In this document: positions 1 through 8,798 of the stretch, one piece after another | Layout: each line of letters starts with the position of its first letter | Position numbering within the stretch: position 1 is the stretch's first letter | From: Bacillota bacterium | GTDB taxonomy: Bacteria > Bacillota > UBA4882 > UBA8346 | Reading direction: 5' to 3' | DNA: 64,000 nt | NCBI GenBank assembly: GCA_023429995.1 | Contig: JAEZCE010000026.1 | Location: 48,231 to 112,230 of the forward strand | The notes under the pieces: generated by a model | The model's input: only the letters and a program-made list of their open reading frames with translations | The model's database searches: none | What the model was told of the DNA's origin: nothing | Position numbers and translations under genes: made by a program

Positions 1-45
1 ATGTTTCACGAACAGGACTATCGAAAATAGTGTCGAAATTTAAAG

Positions 46-63
46 TATGAAAACATTTTCATA
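46..63. promoter_or_regulatory. Distal operator palindrome for the LacI regulator
   Basis: TATGAAAA-CA-TTTTCATA is a perfect palindrome with 8-base arms. It lies 5' of the LacI-family gene and its core TGAAAACATTTTC recurs at 202-219. Paired palindromes upstream of a LacI gene are typical autoregulatory operators, and a pair this far apart could support DNA looping. Assignment to this regulator is inference from position. Confidence 0.6.
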
Positions 64-201
64 TTCATAAGTGTTTTTTATGCTTGGCAAGCTTTGAGGG
101 TTTTTGTAAATCAAGGCGTATAAAAACCATCTACAATTGGTCATAAGACTTGATTTGATTTTTTGAAGATTGTCCTTCTGATTTTGGCTATCATGAATTA
201 A

Positions 202-219
202 TGTGAAAACATTTTCGCA
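202..219. promoter_or_regulatory. Proximal operator palindrome for the LacI regulator
   Basis: TGTGAAAA-CA-TTTTCGCA repeats the core of the 46-63 palindrome with one arm mismatch. It ends just before the GGAGA ribosome binding site (222-226) of the LacI gene, so a bound repressor would block transcription of the whole downstream operon. Confidence 0.6.
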
Positions 220-230
220 ATGGAGAACCC

Positions 231-1235
231 ATGGCAAACATTAAAGATGTGGCGCAACTGGCCAACTCTTCGATAACCACTGTTTCCCGGGTGATTAACA
301 ATAAGGGGTATGTAAAACAGGAAACTCGCGTCAAGATCGTGGAAGCGATCAAGACGCTGAACTATAAACCCCTGGAGCGCAGCGAAGGGGTTAAGGATAC
401 CAAGACTATCGGCCTGTTTGTACCCAACATTGAAAACCCTTTCTTTGGAAAGATGGCCCGTCATTTGGGTAATGCTGCCAATGCCATGGGTTACAATATT
501 TTACTTTTTAATATCAATGGCTCTCCTGAACATTCCGATGATGACCATTTATTTGACCTGATTCACCAACGGGTTGACGGCCTGATTTATGCTTCATCCC
601 ACCGGAGTGTGGAGGTTATTCAGGCAGCCCAAACTCAAAAAATTCCCATCGTGGTACTGGATAGGGAAATCAAAAATGCCTGTATCAATTCGGTCACAGT
701 CAATAATAATTACGGCGCTTTTATCGCCACAGAACACCTGATCAAGCTTGGCCACAGACACATCGCTTATCTGGGTGGCGCCGCCGGCATGGAAATATCG
801 ATGCGGCGTAAGGAAGGTTACATCCGGGCCTTAACCGAAAACGGTTTGCCGGTGGCGGAAGAATATATCGCTTATGGCGATTACACAATGCAGAGCGGGT
901 TTGAATGTATCGGGCGGCTTTATCAGGAACATCCCCAGATTAGCGGGGTGATCGCTGCCACTGATTTGATGGCTATCGGGGCCATGCAATATTTCAATAA
1001 AATGGGTCTGCGGGTTGCTGAAGATATCGCGCTCGTTGGATTTGACAATATCGAATTATCCGCTACCGTCACGCCGCCGTTAACGACTGTAGAGTATCCG
1101 ATCGAGCGGATGAGTGCAATTGTTATCGACCTGATTTTAAGACAGATTCACAATCAAGGGGATAATGGCGAGGCGGTGGAGTTATTTCCTAAATTGATTG
1201 TCAGAGAGAGCTCTGGCGGGCGGCATTATGAATGA
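231..1235 (+). CDS. LacI/PurR-family transcriptional regulator
   Basis: A 334-residue DNA-binding repressor of the usual LacI-family length. Residues 1-50 form the LacI helix-turn-helix (MANIKDVAQLANSS, TTVSRVIN) and hinge. The remainder is a periplasmic-binding-protein-like effector domain with typical strings (GLFVPNIENPFF, HRHIAYLGG, LVGFDNIEL, PPLTTVEYP). The start is set by GGAGA at 222-226. It is the first gene of a co-directional run with a Pot-type ABC transporter, adenine deaminase and nucleoside phosphorylase. It probably controls them and itself through the two palindromes at 46-63 and 202-219. The effector is unknown; a nucleoside, nucleobase or purine-pathway metabolite is inferred from the neighbours. 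Confidence 0.93.
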   Translation: MANIKDVAQLANSSITTVSRVINNKGYVKQETRVKIVEAIKTLNYKPLERSEGVKDTKTIGLFVPNIENPFFGKMARHLGNAANAMGYNILLFNINGSPEHSDDDHLFDLIHQRVDGLIYASSHRSVEVIQAAQTQKIPIVVLDREIKNACINSVTVNNNYGAFIATEHLIKLGHRHIAYLGGAAGMEISMRRKEGYIRALTENGLPVAEEYIAYGDYTMQSGFECIGRLYQEHPQISGVIAATDLMAIGAMQYFNKMGLRVAEDIALVGFDNIELSATVTPPLTTVEYPIERMSAIVIDLILRQIHNQGDNGEAVELFPKLIVRESSGGRHYE

Positions 1236-1272
1236 AGCGGCGTTATGAATGAAAAGGTAGAGAGGGAATACA

Positions 1273-2109
1273 ATGCGTAATCGAGGAATTTATCTTCTGA
1301 TGGTGCCCGGGTTAATTTTGATTGCTCTGTTTCTGGTGATCCCGTTATTTTTAACGATTGTTCAAACATTCCAGGCTGATGGCGGCGGATTTACCTGGGG
1401 AAGGTATCTCAATTTTTTCAGCTCTCCTTATTTGCTCAAGATTTATCTAAGAACTTTGAAACTTTCCCTGATTACCACGGTAATTGCGGTTATTTTCGGT
1501 TTTCCCACCGCTTATTATGTGGCCAAGGCGAGTAAAAACCTGAAAGCAATTTTTACCATCCTGGCGGTCTTTCCGTTGCTAACCAGCCCGGTGGTGCGGA
1601 GTTTTAGTTGGATTGTAGTGCTGGGGAAATTTGGATTGATCAACAATATTTTGATGGGCTTGAAAATTATCGATAGTCCTTTAAAGCTGCTTTATAATGA
1701 ATTTTCGGTGGTGATCGGCTTGGTCAACTTATTTTTGCCATTGATGATCATGTCCCTGATCGGGGTAATGGAAAATATCGACCAGGCTTTAGTGGAAGCT
1801 GCGGAAAGTCTGGGGGCCTCCAAATTCAAATCTTTTCTTGAGGTGGTGCTGCCGCTGAGCATTCCGGGGTTGATCGTCGGTAGTATTTTGGTGTTTACCG
1901 GAAGCTTTACCGCTTATACCACCCCGCAGTTATTGGGCGGTAACAAGTCTCAGTTATTAGCCACCTTGATTTATCAGGATGCGATGACCCTGATGGACTG
2001 GAATACCGCCGCCGTAATTGCCACGGTGATGATTGTTACAACGTTGATAATTAGTGCGGGCATTAATAAAGTTACTGCCGGGCAACAAAGAAAGGGTGGC
2101 CTCGCATGA
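1273..2109 (+). CDS. ABC transporter permease, PotB-type
   Basis: Inner-membrane permease of 278 residues with about six hydrophobic segments, the first starting near residue 5. The cytoplasmic EAA coupling loop is visible (VEAAESLGASKFKSF, followed by VLPLSIPG). The family is the spermidine/putrescine/iron/thiosulfate-type importers. It pairs with the PotC-type permease, whose ATG overlaps this gene's stop by four bases, a sign of translational coupling. The GAGAGGG before the ATG serves as ribosome binding site. The substrate cannot be read from the permease; the operon argues for a purine-related solute rather than polyamines. Confidence 0.92.
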   Translation: MRNRGIYLLMVPGLILIALFLVIPLFLTIVQTFQADGGGFTWGRYLNFFSSPYLLKIYLRTLKLSLITTVIAVIFGFPTAYYVAKASKNLKAIFTILAVFPLLTSPVVRSFSWIVVLGKFGLINNILMGLKIIDSPLKLLYNEFSVVIGLVNLFLPLMIMSLIGVMENIDQALVEAAESLGASKFKSFLEVVLPLSIPGLIVGSILVFTGSFTAYTTPQLLGGNKSQLLATLIYQDAMTLMDWNTAAVIATVMIVTTLIISAGINKVTAGQQRKGGLA

Positions 2110-2885
2110 GAAATAAGGGACTGGCTGTATTTTCCGGTTTGGTGTATGCTTTTCTCCTTTTTCCACTGGTCATTATCACTTTTGTCAGTTTTGGCAAGGA
2201 CTCCTATTTAAAGTTTCCACCCAGCGGCTTTTCCCTCCACTGGGTAGCCAATATTTTCAAGGTGGAGATGTTCACCAAGACCTTGCTGATCAGTTTAGAA
2301 GTGGCGGCCCTGGGCACGCTGATCGCTTTTCTGGCGGGATTGCCTGCAGCTTATGGTTTAAGCCGTTATGAATTCAAAGGGAAAAATCTGCTGAAAAGTT
2401 TGTTTATGTCACCGGTGCTGGTGCCCGGGATCGTCCTGGGGTTTTCCTTGATTAAATTGCTGGTTGTTCAATGGGAGATGCCGGTGCTGCCAAGCCTACT
2501 GTTTGGGCATACCGTCATTATTCTGCCCTATATCATCCGGGTGATCTCATCCAGCCTGGATAATCTGGATTATTCCATCGAGGAGTGCGCCGTATCGCTG
2601 GGGGCTAACCACGTCAAAACTTTTTTCCTGGTGGTGCTGCCCAATATTACTTCTGGAATGATCGCCTCGTTTATTCTGGCTTTTATCAATTCTTTCAACA
2701 ATGTGCCGGTGTCGGTGTTCCTGACCGGGCCGGGAGTCAGTACCCTGCCCATCCAGATGATGAGTTATGTCGAATATAATTATGACCCCACCATTGCCGC
2801 ATTGTCGGTGGTGTTGATGGCCATGACCGTGGTACTGATGGTTTTCGTAGAAAAGACCTTGGGGTTAGATATTACCGTAAAGTAA
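2106..2885 (+). CDS. ABC transporter permease, PotC-type
   Basis: Second membrane subunit of the importer, 259 residues with about six transmembrane segments. The EAA-type loop is EECAVSLGANHVKTF followed by VLPNI. Its start overlaps the preceding stop (ATGA), so the two permeases are probably made in equal amounts and form a heterodimer. The next gene, the ATPase, starts 30 bases later behind a strong AGGAGG. Length and layout match PotC. Confidence 0.92.
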   Translation: MRNKGLAVFSGLVYAFLLFPLVIITFVSFGKDSYLKFPPSGFSLHWVANIFKVEMFTKTLLISLEVAALGTLIAFLAGLPAAYGLSRYEFKGKNLLKSLFMSPVLVPGIVLGFSLIKLLVVQWEMPVLPSLLFGHTVIILPYIIRVISSSLDNLDYSIEECAVSLGANHVKTFFLVVLPNITSGMIASFILAFINSFNNVPVSVFLTGPGVSTLPIQMMSYVEYNYDPTIAALSVVLMAMTVVLMVFVEKTLGLDITVK

Positions 2886-2915
2886 GCAGGATGATTACGC
2901 AGGAGGCTTAAGATA

Positions 2916-3974
2916 ATGAGTTTATTGACGTTAAAAGACTTGAAAGTAACCTATGGCCATCAGGTGGTCTTGGAGAACTTGAATCTTTCCATCGAGCCGG
3001 GAGAACTGGTGTCGCTTCTGGGACCGAGCGGCTGCGGCAAGACCACCACCCTGCGGACCATCGCCGGGTTTATCCAGGCCCGGTCGGGGCAATTTATTTT
3101 CAACGGCCGGGATTATACCAAGATACCGGTGCATAAACGGAACTTCGGTTTTGTGTTTCAAAACTACGCCCTCTTTCCGCACCTGACGGTGTTTGATAAT
3201 ATCCGCTTTGGACTGAAACTGCGGAAGGTCACCAAAGGGGAAGCAGAGCGGCGGGTCGCCGAGATCCTGGATATCGTCGATTTGGGAGACTACGCCAAAC
3301 GATTTCCCAGGGAACTTTCGGGGGGCCAAAGACAAAGGGTCGCCTTGGCCAGGGCACTGGTGATCAAACCGGATTTGCTTTTATTCGACGAGCCTTTAAG
3401 CAATCTGGACGCCAAGTTAAGGGTTAAAATGCGGGTGGAGATCAAAAAAATTCAGCAACAGCTGGGGATAACCTCCATCTATGTTACCCACGACCAGGAA
3501 GAGTGCTTTTCCATTTCCGACAAGGTGGCCATCATGAACCATGGTCTCATTGAGCAAATGGATAGCCCGCAAAATATTTATAAACAACCGGCTACCGAAT
3601 TTGTGGCTAAATTCGTCGGCTTTGAAAATTTTATCCAATTGGAACCTACGGCGGGGGAAGTGACTGGAAGCAGTTATCTTTCCCACGGCGGCCACCGTTT
3701 TGAAGTCCAAAACCCTAACACCATCCAGGCGTTAACACGCTGTAAAGGCGCGATCCGTCCTGATGAAATCGAGATTATAAATAGGGGTGATATTCCGGAA
3801 AACAACACCATCGAAGGCATCATCGGTATCAGTACGTTTTTGGGCAAGGAGTATCAATATATCGTTGATACACAACTTGGGCAGCTGACAGTCAACGGTG
3901 ACGCCGCCACGGTCTATAGCCAGGGTGACAAGGTTCACTTGTTTCTGCCCAAAGAAAAATTAATTTTAGTGTAA
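2916..3974 (+). CDS. ABC transporter ATPase, PotA-type
   Basis: Cytoplasmic ATPase of 352 residues that powers the importer. Visible motifs are Walker A (GPSGCGKTT), Q-loop region (FVFQNYALFPH), ABC signature (LSGGQRQR), Walker B (LLLFDEP) and H-loop (YVTHDQ). The roughly 110 residues after the nucleotide-binding domain fit the TOBE regulatory domain of PotA/MalK-type ATPases. AGGAGG precedes the ATG. This is the only transporter ATPase in the window: the three sugar ABC operons further on have none, although PotA-type proteins do not usually serve CUT1 sugar transporters. Confidence 0.94.
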   Translation: MSLLTLKDLKVTYGHQVVLENLNLSIEPGELVSLLGPSGCGKTTTLRTIAGFIQARSGQFIFNGRDYTKIPVHKRNFGFVFQNYALFPHLTVFDNIRFGLKLRKVTKGEAERRVAEILDIVDLGDYAKRFPRELSGGQRQRVALARALVIKPDLLLFDEPLSNLDAKLRVKMRVEIKKIQQQLGITSIYVTHDQEECFSISDKVAIMNHGLIEQMDSPQNIYKQPATEFVAKFVGFENFIQLEPTAGEVTGSSYLSHGGHRFEVQNPNTIQALTRCKGAIRPDEIEIINRGDIPENNTIEGIIGISTFLGKEYQYIVDTQLGQLTVNGDAATVYSQGDKVHLFLPKEKLILV

Positions 3975-3988
3975 AGAGGGGTTGCAAG

Positions 3989-5032
3989 GTGAAATTGAAC
4001 AAGATTACTTGGGGTTTGATGGGTTTATTGATTGTAAGCCTGGCGCTGGGAACCAGCTGGGCCGATAATGAACGGACACTGGTGGTGTCAACTTGGGGTT
4101 ACAATGAAGACCAGTTCCGGAAGAATGTATTTACACCCTTTGAAAAAGAAAACAATGTCAAGATCGTGCTGGAAGTCGGCAATAACGGCGAACGGGTCAA
4201 CAAATTGAAACTGATGAAAAACAGCCAGGTCGATGTGATTACCTTGGCAGAGTCCTATGCGCTGGATGCGGCCAAAGCCGGGTTGTTTGAGAAGATCGAC
4301 TCCAAAAAGATCCCCAATTTGAAGGATATTTATGATATAGCCAAACAGCCGGTCAAAGGGGGTTATGGCCCAGCCTATACCATGAACCGGACTGGGATCA
4401 TCTATGATTCCAAGGCAGTTACCAAACCGATCCGTTCCTGGGCTGATCTCTGGCGGCCGGATTTGAAACAGAAAATTACCATTCCTGATATTACCATTAC
4501 TTCCGGCCCGGCCATGTTCCAGGCGGGAGCTATCAAGAGTAAGACAACCCTGGGTGCTGATGATGCCAAGGTTATCATAGAACTAACGGCTTTAAAACCC
4601 AATGTGGTCAAGATCTACAGCAAATCTTCGGACTTGAACAATATGTTTATTCAAAAAGAAGTCGTAGTTGGCGTGGGCTTGGATTTTGCCTTCCCTAAAA
4701 TTAAACAGGCCATTCCCAGCGCAGTTTATGTGGACCCCAAAGAGGGTTCCATTGCCAACCGGAATACCATCAATATCGTAAAAGGTTCCAAAAATGTGGA
4801 CCTGGCCTACAAATTCATCAACTGGTGGTTGAGCGAAAAGGTTCAAACTGCCAACGCCCTGGACAAGCTGGATTCGCCGGTCAACAAAAAAGTGGTGCTG
4901 ACCGATGGGCAAGCGGAAGGACTGACTTACGGCACCAAAGTGTTCAAACAGATGAAAACCTTGGATTTCAACTATATCAACGGCGTAATGCCTCAGTGGA
5001 TTCAACAATGGAATGAAGAAATCGCCGACTAA
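3989..5032 (+). CDS. Extracellular solute-binding protein, PotD-like
   Basis: A 347-residue exported binding protein that captures the substrate for the preceding ABC transporter. It starts with GTG. The signal peptide (MKLNKITWGLMGLLIVSLAL) ends near a signal-peptidase-I-type site (SWA, then DN). There is no lipobox cysteine, so the mature protein would be soluble rather than lipid-anchored. Body motifs (LVVSTWGYNEDQF, DVITLAESYA, YDSKAV, SWADLW) are those of the spermidine/putrescine and iron-type binding protein family. It is the last gene of the transporter block; a terminator follows at 5065-5100. Substrate unknown. Confidence 0.9.
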   Translation: MKLNKITWGLMGLLIVSLALGTSWADNERTLVVSTWGYNEDQFRKNVFTPFEKENNVKIVLEVGNNGERVNKLKLMKNSQVDVITLAESYALDAAKAGLFEKIDSKKIPNLKDIYDIAKQPVKGGYGPAYTMNRTGIIYDSKAVTKPIRSWADLWRPDLKQKITIPDITITSGPAMFQAGAIKSKTTLGADDAKVIIELTALKPNVVKIYSKSSDLNNMFIQKEVVVGVGLDFAFPKIKQAIPSAVYVDPKEGSIANRNTINIVKGSKNVDLAYKFINWWLSEKVQTANALDKLDSPVNKKVVLTDGQAEGLTYGTKVFKQMKTLDFNYINGVMPQWIQQWNEEIAD

Positions 5033-5064
5033 GCGTTTTGCAATTTCCATTGGTTTCAGGAAGA

Positions 5065-5100
5065 GGCTGTCGCAAAATCTACTTTTGCCACAGCCCCTTT
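5065..5100 (+). terminator. Terminator or attenuator after the binding-protein gene
   Basis: GGCTGT-C-GCAAAA is followed after a 5-base loop by TTTTGC-C-ACAGCC, and then CCTTT. The U-run is short, so read-through into the adenine deaminase gene is likely. That would reduce enzyme expression relative to the binding protein. Confidence 0.6.
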
Positions 5101-5210
5101 AACTTAAAAGCAGACTACCGGCCCGATACCGGGAAGGCAGGGCTGGATAGACAAAGAACGCACGCACGTGTTGCGTGCGTGTGGGGAAAGGCGATGTAGC
5201 TTTGGAGAAG

Positions 5211-6923
5211 ATGGACCTGCTCATCAAGGGCGGTAAAGTTTTCAATACCTATCTGAAAAAGTTTATGGTGGCGGATATGGTGATCACCGGGGGAAGGATC
5301 TTTTACGTGGGTGATGCCAGTTCCCTGGATTTTGATTATCAGGAAGTTATCGCGGCAGAGGGTCGATATATCAGCCCCGGACTGATCGATATTCACATGC
5401 ATATCGAAAGCTCCATGGCTACCCCGGAAGCCTTTGCGGCGGCAGTGATTAAAAACGGCGTGACTACAATTGTCTCCGAACCCCACGAGATGGCCAATGT
5501 CTTTGGTCTTGCGGGGATTAAGGAGATGATTAAAGCTGGGACAGGAGCGGCGGTAGATATCTATTATGCAGCGCCGAGCTCGGTGCCATCAACTTCTGCC
5601 GAATTTGAAACCACTGGATCCGAGATTGAAATTGCGGATTTTAATGAATTGATGCAGAATGAACGGGTGATTTGTCTTGGCGAAGTGATGAACTGTTACG
5701 ATATTATTCATGGCCTGGACACAAAGACAAGCCGGCTGCTGGATTTTTTTCGCAAGAAATACAGCGTCTTGCCCATTGAGGGCCATTGTTCGCGGGTGAG
5801 CGGGTTGGGCCTGGCTAAAGTCCTATGGGCTGGAGTGGGCTCCGATCATACGCAGCAGACTGCGGCTAGCCTGGCAGAGAAAATCGGAGCCGGAATGTTC
5901 CTCGAGATTCAGGAAAAATCTTTGAACCGGGAGAATATCGCTTGTATTGCAGAAAATCAGTTTTATGAGGACATTGCCTTGGTAACCGATGATGTAATGG
6001 CCGATAAGCTGATCAGTGAAGGCCATCTCAATCATTTGGTAAAAAAAGCGGTATCTCTGGGAATGCCCATTGAATATGCCATTTACTGTGCCACATATAC
6101 ACCGGCCAGACGGATGCGCTTGATGGATCGGGGTAGTCTTGCTCCTGGTAAACTCGGGGACTTGATTATACTCGACGATCTGAGTCTATTTACCATCAAC
6201 AGCGTTTATAAACGGGGCGCATTGGTATATCGCGCCGACAAATCCGGTGCCGACCCGGTTAAAATCAAGAAATTTCCGAAACGATTTTACCATAGCATTA
6301 TGAGACAGCCGATTTCGGCAAAGGCTCTTCAAATCAGGGCCAAGGTAGTGGAGGGAATGGTCAAGTGCCGGATCATTTCAGTTCAGGACGGAACCACCTC
6401 CACGGATGAGCGGATTGCGGAGATTGATGTCCGGGATGGCTATCTGGATTGGGAGGGTTCGCCTTATTGCCTGATAGCTGTCCTGGAGCGGTATGGGCGG
6501 AACGGTAATATCGGCCTGGGCCTGATAACCGGCGACACCATCAAAAGAGGCGCGGTTGCGGCTTCCTATTGCCATGACCATCATAACATCATCGTTGTCG
6601 GCAAAAACGCCGCCGATATGGTGATGGCGGTTAATGTAATCATCGAAGACCAGGGTGGTTATGTTGCAGTGGAGAACGGACAAGTGCTGGCCGGATTGGC
6701 ACTGCCGATCGGGGGGATTCTCTCCGATAAAGATATGAATACCATCGGCCGGGAGCTGGCTGAAGTCACGGCGGCCATGAGAGCGCTGGGATATAAGCAT
6801 TATAATCCGGTGATGTCCCTTTCCACCAATGGGCTGCCGGTCAGCCCGCTTTTGAAAATCACCGATCGCGGCTTAATCCGGTTTGATCAAAAGAAAATTG
6901 TCGATATTTTTGTGGAGGAATAA
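5211..6923 (+). CDS. ade: Adenine deaminase (first copy)
   Basis: Hydrolyses adenine to hypoxanthine and ammonia in purine salvage; cytoplasmic dinuclear-metal amidohydrolase. Family landmarks are DIHMHIESS (metal His residues near 62 and 64), EPHEMANVFG, CLGEVMN, IEGHCSRVSG, GSDH and VTDDVMADKL, and the C-terminal half has CHDHHNIIVVG and NGLPVSP. From ATG 5211 the product is 570 residues, normal for the family. The reading frame stays open to GTG 5175, but that codon lies in a 9-bp perfect hairpin (5158-5166/5172-5180); TTG 5202 behind GGGGAAAGG is another option. It sits one base from the nucleoside phosphorylase, which argues for a nucleoside-to-base-to-hypoxanthine route. The second copy at 14686 is clearly divergent. 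Confidence 0.92.
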   Translation: MDLLIKGGKVFNTYLKKFMVADMVITGGRIFYVGDASSLDFDYQEVIAAEGRYISPGLIDIHMHIESSMATPEAFAAAVIKNGVTTIVSEPHEMANVFGLAGIKEMIKAGTGAAVDIYYAAPSSVPSTSAEFETTGSEIEIADFNELMQNERVICLGEVMNCYDIIHGLDTKTSRLLDFFRKKYSVLPIEGHCSRVSGLGLAKVLWAGVGSDHTQQTAASLAEKIGAGMFLEIQEKSLNRENIACIAENQFYEDIALVTDDVMADKLISEGHLNHLVKKAVSLGMPIEYAIYCATYTPARRMRLMDRGSLAPGKLGDLIILDDLSLFTINSVYKRGALVYRADKSGADPVKIKKFPKRFYHSIMRQPISAKALQIRAKVVEGMVKCRIISVQDGTTSTDERIAEIDVRDGYLDWEGSPYCLIAVLERYGRNGNIGLGLITGDTIKRGAVAASYCHDHHNIIVVGKNAADMVMAVNVIIEDQGGYVAVENGQVLAGLALPIGGILSDKDMNTIGRELAEVTAAMRALGYKHYNPVMSLSTNGLPVSPLLKITDRGLIRFDQKKIVDIFVEE

Positions 6924-6924
6924 A

Positions 6925-7686
6925 ATGGCTTACGATAGCACTTTACAGAAGCATATCCGTTGTAAAAAAGGAGATGTGGGTGAATACGCCTTCATCCCGG
7001 GTGATCCGGCCCGGGCGGAACGGATCGCCCGGAACTTTGACACCTTTGAAAAAATATCTGAAAACCGGGAGTATGTGATCTACACCGGAATGAAGGACGG
7101 GGTCCGGCTCAGCGTATGTTCCACCGGAATCGGGGGACCTTCCGCCGCCATTGCCATGGAGGAACTGGCGCGGATCGGCGTTCATACCATGGTTCGGGTC
7201 GGTTCGGCCGGTGGACGTAAAGAAAATATTCCTGTAGGAAGCGTAGTCGTTGTCAATGCGGCGATCAAGGGCGACGGCACCAGCCTGGCCTATTTGCCGG
7301 GTATTTATCCGGCGGTGCCCAATATTGAGGTGACACAGGCCCTGATGCAGACGGCTAAAGAGATCCTAAATCCGGAGCCGTTTTATGTGGGGGTCAGTTT
7401 TACCCGGGATGCTTACTATGTCCAAAATCCTCAATTAAACGAGATGTTTAAGGATACCGAGGTTACGGTGGCCGAGATGGAGTGCGCCACGGTTTTTACA
7501 GTGGGGGCGGTAAGAGGTATTCGAACCGGCGCCATTGTCGGCACTGACTCGAATATCTTTTTAAAAAACCAACTGACCCTGGAAGAAAAAGATCGCCTTT
7601 ATCAGGAAGCGGAGCGTAAAACCATCGAGATCGCCATTGGGGCCGTCCTTCAATTGGCTAGGAGTGATAAGGGCGGAGTTCAATAA
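6925..7686 (+). CDS. Nucleoside phosphorylase (uridine/purine phosphorylase family)
   Basis: Cleaves a nucleoside with phosphate to give the free base and pentose-1-phosphate. From ATG 6925 it has 253 residues, normal for the hexameric NP-I family. The start is chosen because GGAGG (6914-6918) precedes it; an upstream in-frame start at 6883 would overlap the deaminase gene by 41 bases. Motifs are FIPGDPARAERI (phosphate binding), STGIGGPS, VRVGSAGG and VAEMECATVF (the EMEC region contacting ribose). The sequence leans toward uridine phosphorylase-like proteins, but base specificity is not safe to call. The adjacent adenine deaminase favours a purine or broad nucleoside substrate. A strong terminator follows. 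Confidence 0.88.
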   Translation: MAYDSTLQKHIRCKKGDVGEYAFIPGDPARAERIARNFDTFEKISENREYVIYTGMKDGVRLSVCSTGIGGPSAAIAMEELARIGVHTMVRVGSAGGRKENIPVGSVVVVNAAIKGDGTSLAYLPGIYPAVPNIEVTQALMQTAKEILNPEPFYVGVSFTRDAYYVQNPQLNEMFKDTEVTVAEMECATVFTVGAVRGIRTGAIVGTDSNIFLKNQLTLEEKDRLYQEAERKTIEIAIGAVLQLARSDKGGVQ

Positions 7687-7695
7687 TCATGATGC

Positions 7696-7722
7696 AACCT
7701 CCTGTGAACCGGGAGGTTTTTT
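7696..7722 (+). terminator. Intrinsic terminator ending the salvage operon
   Basis: AACCTCC - 9-base loop - GGAGGTT followed by a run of T. It lies just downstream of the phosphorylase stop and closes the operon that begins with the LacI gene. Confidence 0.85.
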
Positions 7723-7793
7723 GTTTGACATATAAGTTGAATACTATGCATGTCTAATTACAACGTATCCTCTGTGATTTACACTGCTAATTG

Positions 7794-8243
7794 TCACACT
7801 TGGGCCTTGAGCCATTCCTCCGAAAGGTCCATGTATTGGCGGTTTTGGGGCGTGAACTTAAAAAAGCCTCAATTATCATCCAGCAACCGCTTCTGTCCCT
7901 GCAACCCTCTGATTTCTTCAATGTCCTGGGTATACTCCATGCATCCTAAATATTTCCCCTGGTCATCCCGGAGGGCGAAAAATTGGATCAAAATCTTATG
8001 GGGTTTTCCCTGGGACCCTATGGGTATATCAATCCAAAACTGGGCTTTATCGCGTTTTCCACTTTTCATTTCGCTCACAATGGCTTCAACCTTGGCCAGG
8101 CTATGCTCCGGATGACAATTGCGGAAAATTAATCCCATGCAAGTCATTGGCCTGTGAAATAAGCGGTTGTCATGTTTGTTCCAACCGGCCACTTCGTCAT
8201 TGGCGTCAATGACGGTAATCTCAAAGGGTACGGTCTCAAACAT
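7794..8243 (-). pseudogene. PAS-domain protein fragment with in-frame stop
   Basis: The frame encodes a PAS domain (FETVPFEITVIDANDEV, IFRNCHPEHSLAKV, KRDKAQFWIDIP, KYLGCMEYTQDIEEI) like the C-terminal PAS of DUF438/hemerythrin-type signalling proteins. The first ATG gives 124 residues to a TGA at 7869-7871. The same frame then continues with convincing protein (FFKFTPQNRQYMDLSEEWL) to a second stop at 7794. Upstream of the ATG the frame stays open into the 9-bp repeat array at 8313 and there is no ribosome binding site. The N-terminal part of the parent protein is absent, so this is probably a decayed or truncated gene. A short functional PAS protein cannot be excluded. Confidence 0.65.
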
Positions 8244-8312
8244 CGCTTTATAATCTGCTGAATTAACTTTATAATCAGATAGAAAAATTCGGCCTAAAAA
8301 CAGGTAACGGAG

Positions 8313-8437
8313 ACAGGATTTACGGGATTTACAGGATTCACAGGATTATGACCTGGTAAAATTGGGCTGCAAAAAACAGGTAATTCATAGGGGTTTTAAA
8401 AAATCCCGTAAATCCATAAAATCCTGTTAATCCCGTT
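8313..8437. repeat. Two inverted arrays of four 9-bp repeats
   Basis: 8313-8348 holds four consecutive 9-mers of the type ACAGGATTT (ACAGGATTT, ACGGGATTT, ACAGGATTC, ACAGGATTA). 8402-8437 holds four 9-mers of the complementary type (AATCCCGTA, AATCCATAA, AATCCTGTT, AATCCCGTT). The arrays face each other across about 53 bases and could form a long imperfect hairpin. Between the PAS fragment and the next gene (8244-8798) nothing else is convincing except the promoter at 8728-8756. Confidence 0.75.
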
Positions 8438-8727
8438 TAAGTTCTTTTAGTTAGGCCCGCGGTACAGTTTAACCATGCGGGGTCAGGCTCAAAATATTTA
8501 TTATTTCATCCTATATAGAAGTTTTTGTCTTTTTTACGAGGGAAAAGAGGGGCATGAGGTCCAAAAAATAAATAAAAATGAAAAGGATTGGTTTTTACAA
8601 ATAACGATAATGTTTGGAGAAATGAAATCACCCAAGGGAGAAACGGAAAAAATGTTTGGGGGATTGAGCTTTTAGGATTTAAGAAAATTTCGAAGGGAAA
8701 TTTAATTATTCGTTAGCTTTCCTGAAA

Positions 8728-8756
8728 TTGTTTAATTCCTTAAAATTGTATATAAT
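8728..8756 (+). promoter_or_regulatory. Housekeeping-type promoter
   Basis: TTGTTT (-35), a 17-base spacer and a consensus TATAAT (-10) lie 42 bases upstream of the small exported protein gene. Confidence 0.6.
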
Positions 8757-8798
8757 GAATGTAAAATAGGATTTTTATTTGTTCCAGAGGTGATTTCA

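Noticed and set aside
8475..8675. Open frame of 66 codons after the 9-bp repeats
   Set aside because: No ribosome binding site, low-complexity AT-rich content and no recognisable sequence.
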